From: Talpa occidentalis
Lineage: Eukaryota; Chordata; Mammalia; Eulipotyphla; Talpidae
Length of the DNA stretch: 64,000 nucleotides
Assembly (NCBI RefSeq): GCF_014898055.3
Contig: NW_023604295.1
Coordinates: 66,303,730-66,367,729 of the forward strand
Reading direction: 5' to 3'
Position numbers and translations under genes: made by a program. Below the pieces are notes generated by a model, which saw only the letters and a program-made list of their open reading frames with translations, ran no database searches and was not told the DNA's origin. Below, in pieces: positions 63,981 to 64,000 of this stretch. Positions within the stretch are counted from its first letter, which is position 1, and the number at the start of each line of letters is the position of its first letter.

Positions 63981-64000
63981 AAGAATATATGTGAAAAAAA

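Overview
The window is a stretch of nuclear DNA from a placental mammal. It is AT-rich and gene-poor, with no host protein-coding gene, exon or functional RNA gene that I can support. It holds decayed pan-mammalian repeats (MIR, L2, hAT/MER5-type DNA transposon remnants, old L1 tails), a young L1 family, and one abundant tRNA-derived SINE family. The SINE has RNA polymerase III A and B boxes and a tail built from AATAAA units followed by TCTT/TCTTT and poly(A). It is not primate Alu, rodent B1/B2, carnivore CAN, horse ERE, cetartiodactyl CHR or vespertilionid VES as I know them. My best guess is a rhinolophoid-type bat (a Rhin-1-like SINE) or another laurasiatherian. That is inference from memory, at roughly 40% confidence.

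Layout. 1-42250 is mostly unique AT-rich sequence with ten SINE copies (two in reverse orientation), several MIR/L2 relics, an old L1 3' end at about 35.56-36.01 kb, microsatellites and a few short local duplications. 42254-48744 is an essentially full-length L1 on the minus strand: a GC-rich 5'UTR with tandem monomer-like repeats, an open ORF1, an ORF2 open except for one single-base frameshift in the reverse transcriptase, a short 3'UTR and a poly(A) tail. 48745-64000 returns to AT-rich sequence with seven more SINEs. It also has a 5'-truncated copy of the same young L1 family (56563-57437) with a 16-bp exact target-site duplication, an older L1 3' end (about 53.09-53.44 kb) and hAT relics, one of which is split by a SINE.

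How the parts relate. The L1 supplies the endonuclease/reverse transcriptase machinery. The truncated L1 and the SINEs, which end in poly(A) and are flanked by 10-18 bp direct repeats, are the expected products of such machinery acting in trans or cis. The SINE copies fall into two groups by head and tail sequence. The least mutated copy (61642-61921) has an exact 18-bp duplication, so the family has been active recently. I found no undescribed multi-gene system. The points most worth following up are the nearly intact L1 with its repeated promoter and long antisense frames, the shortened pol III terminator of several SINE copies, a nested pair of hairpins at 12.08-12.15 kb that looks like a template-switch scar, and a few candidate conserved non-coding blocks.
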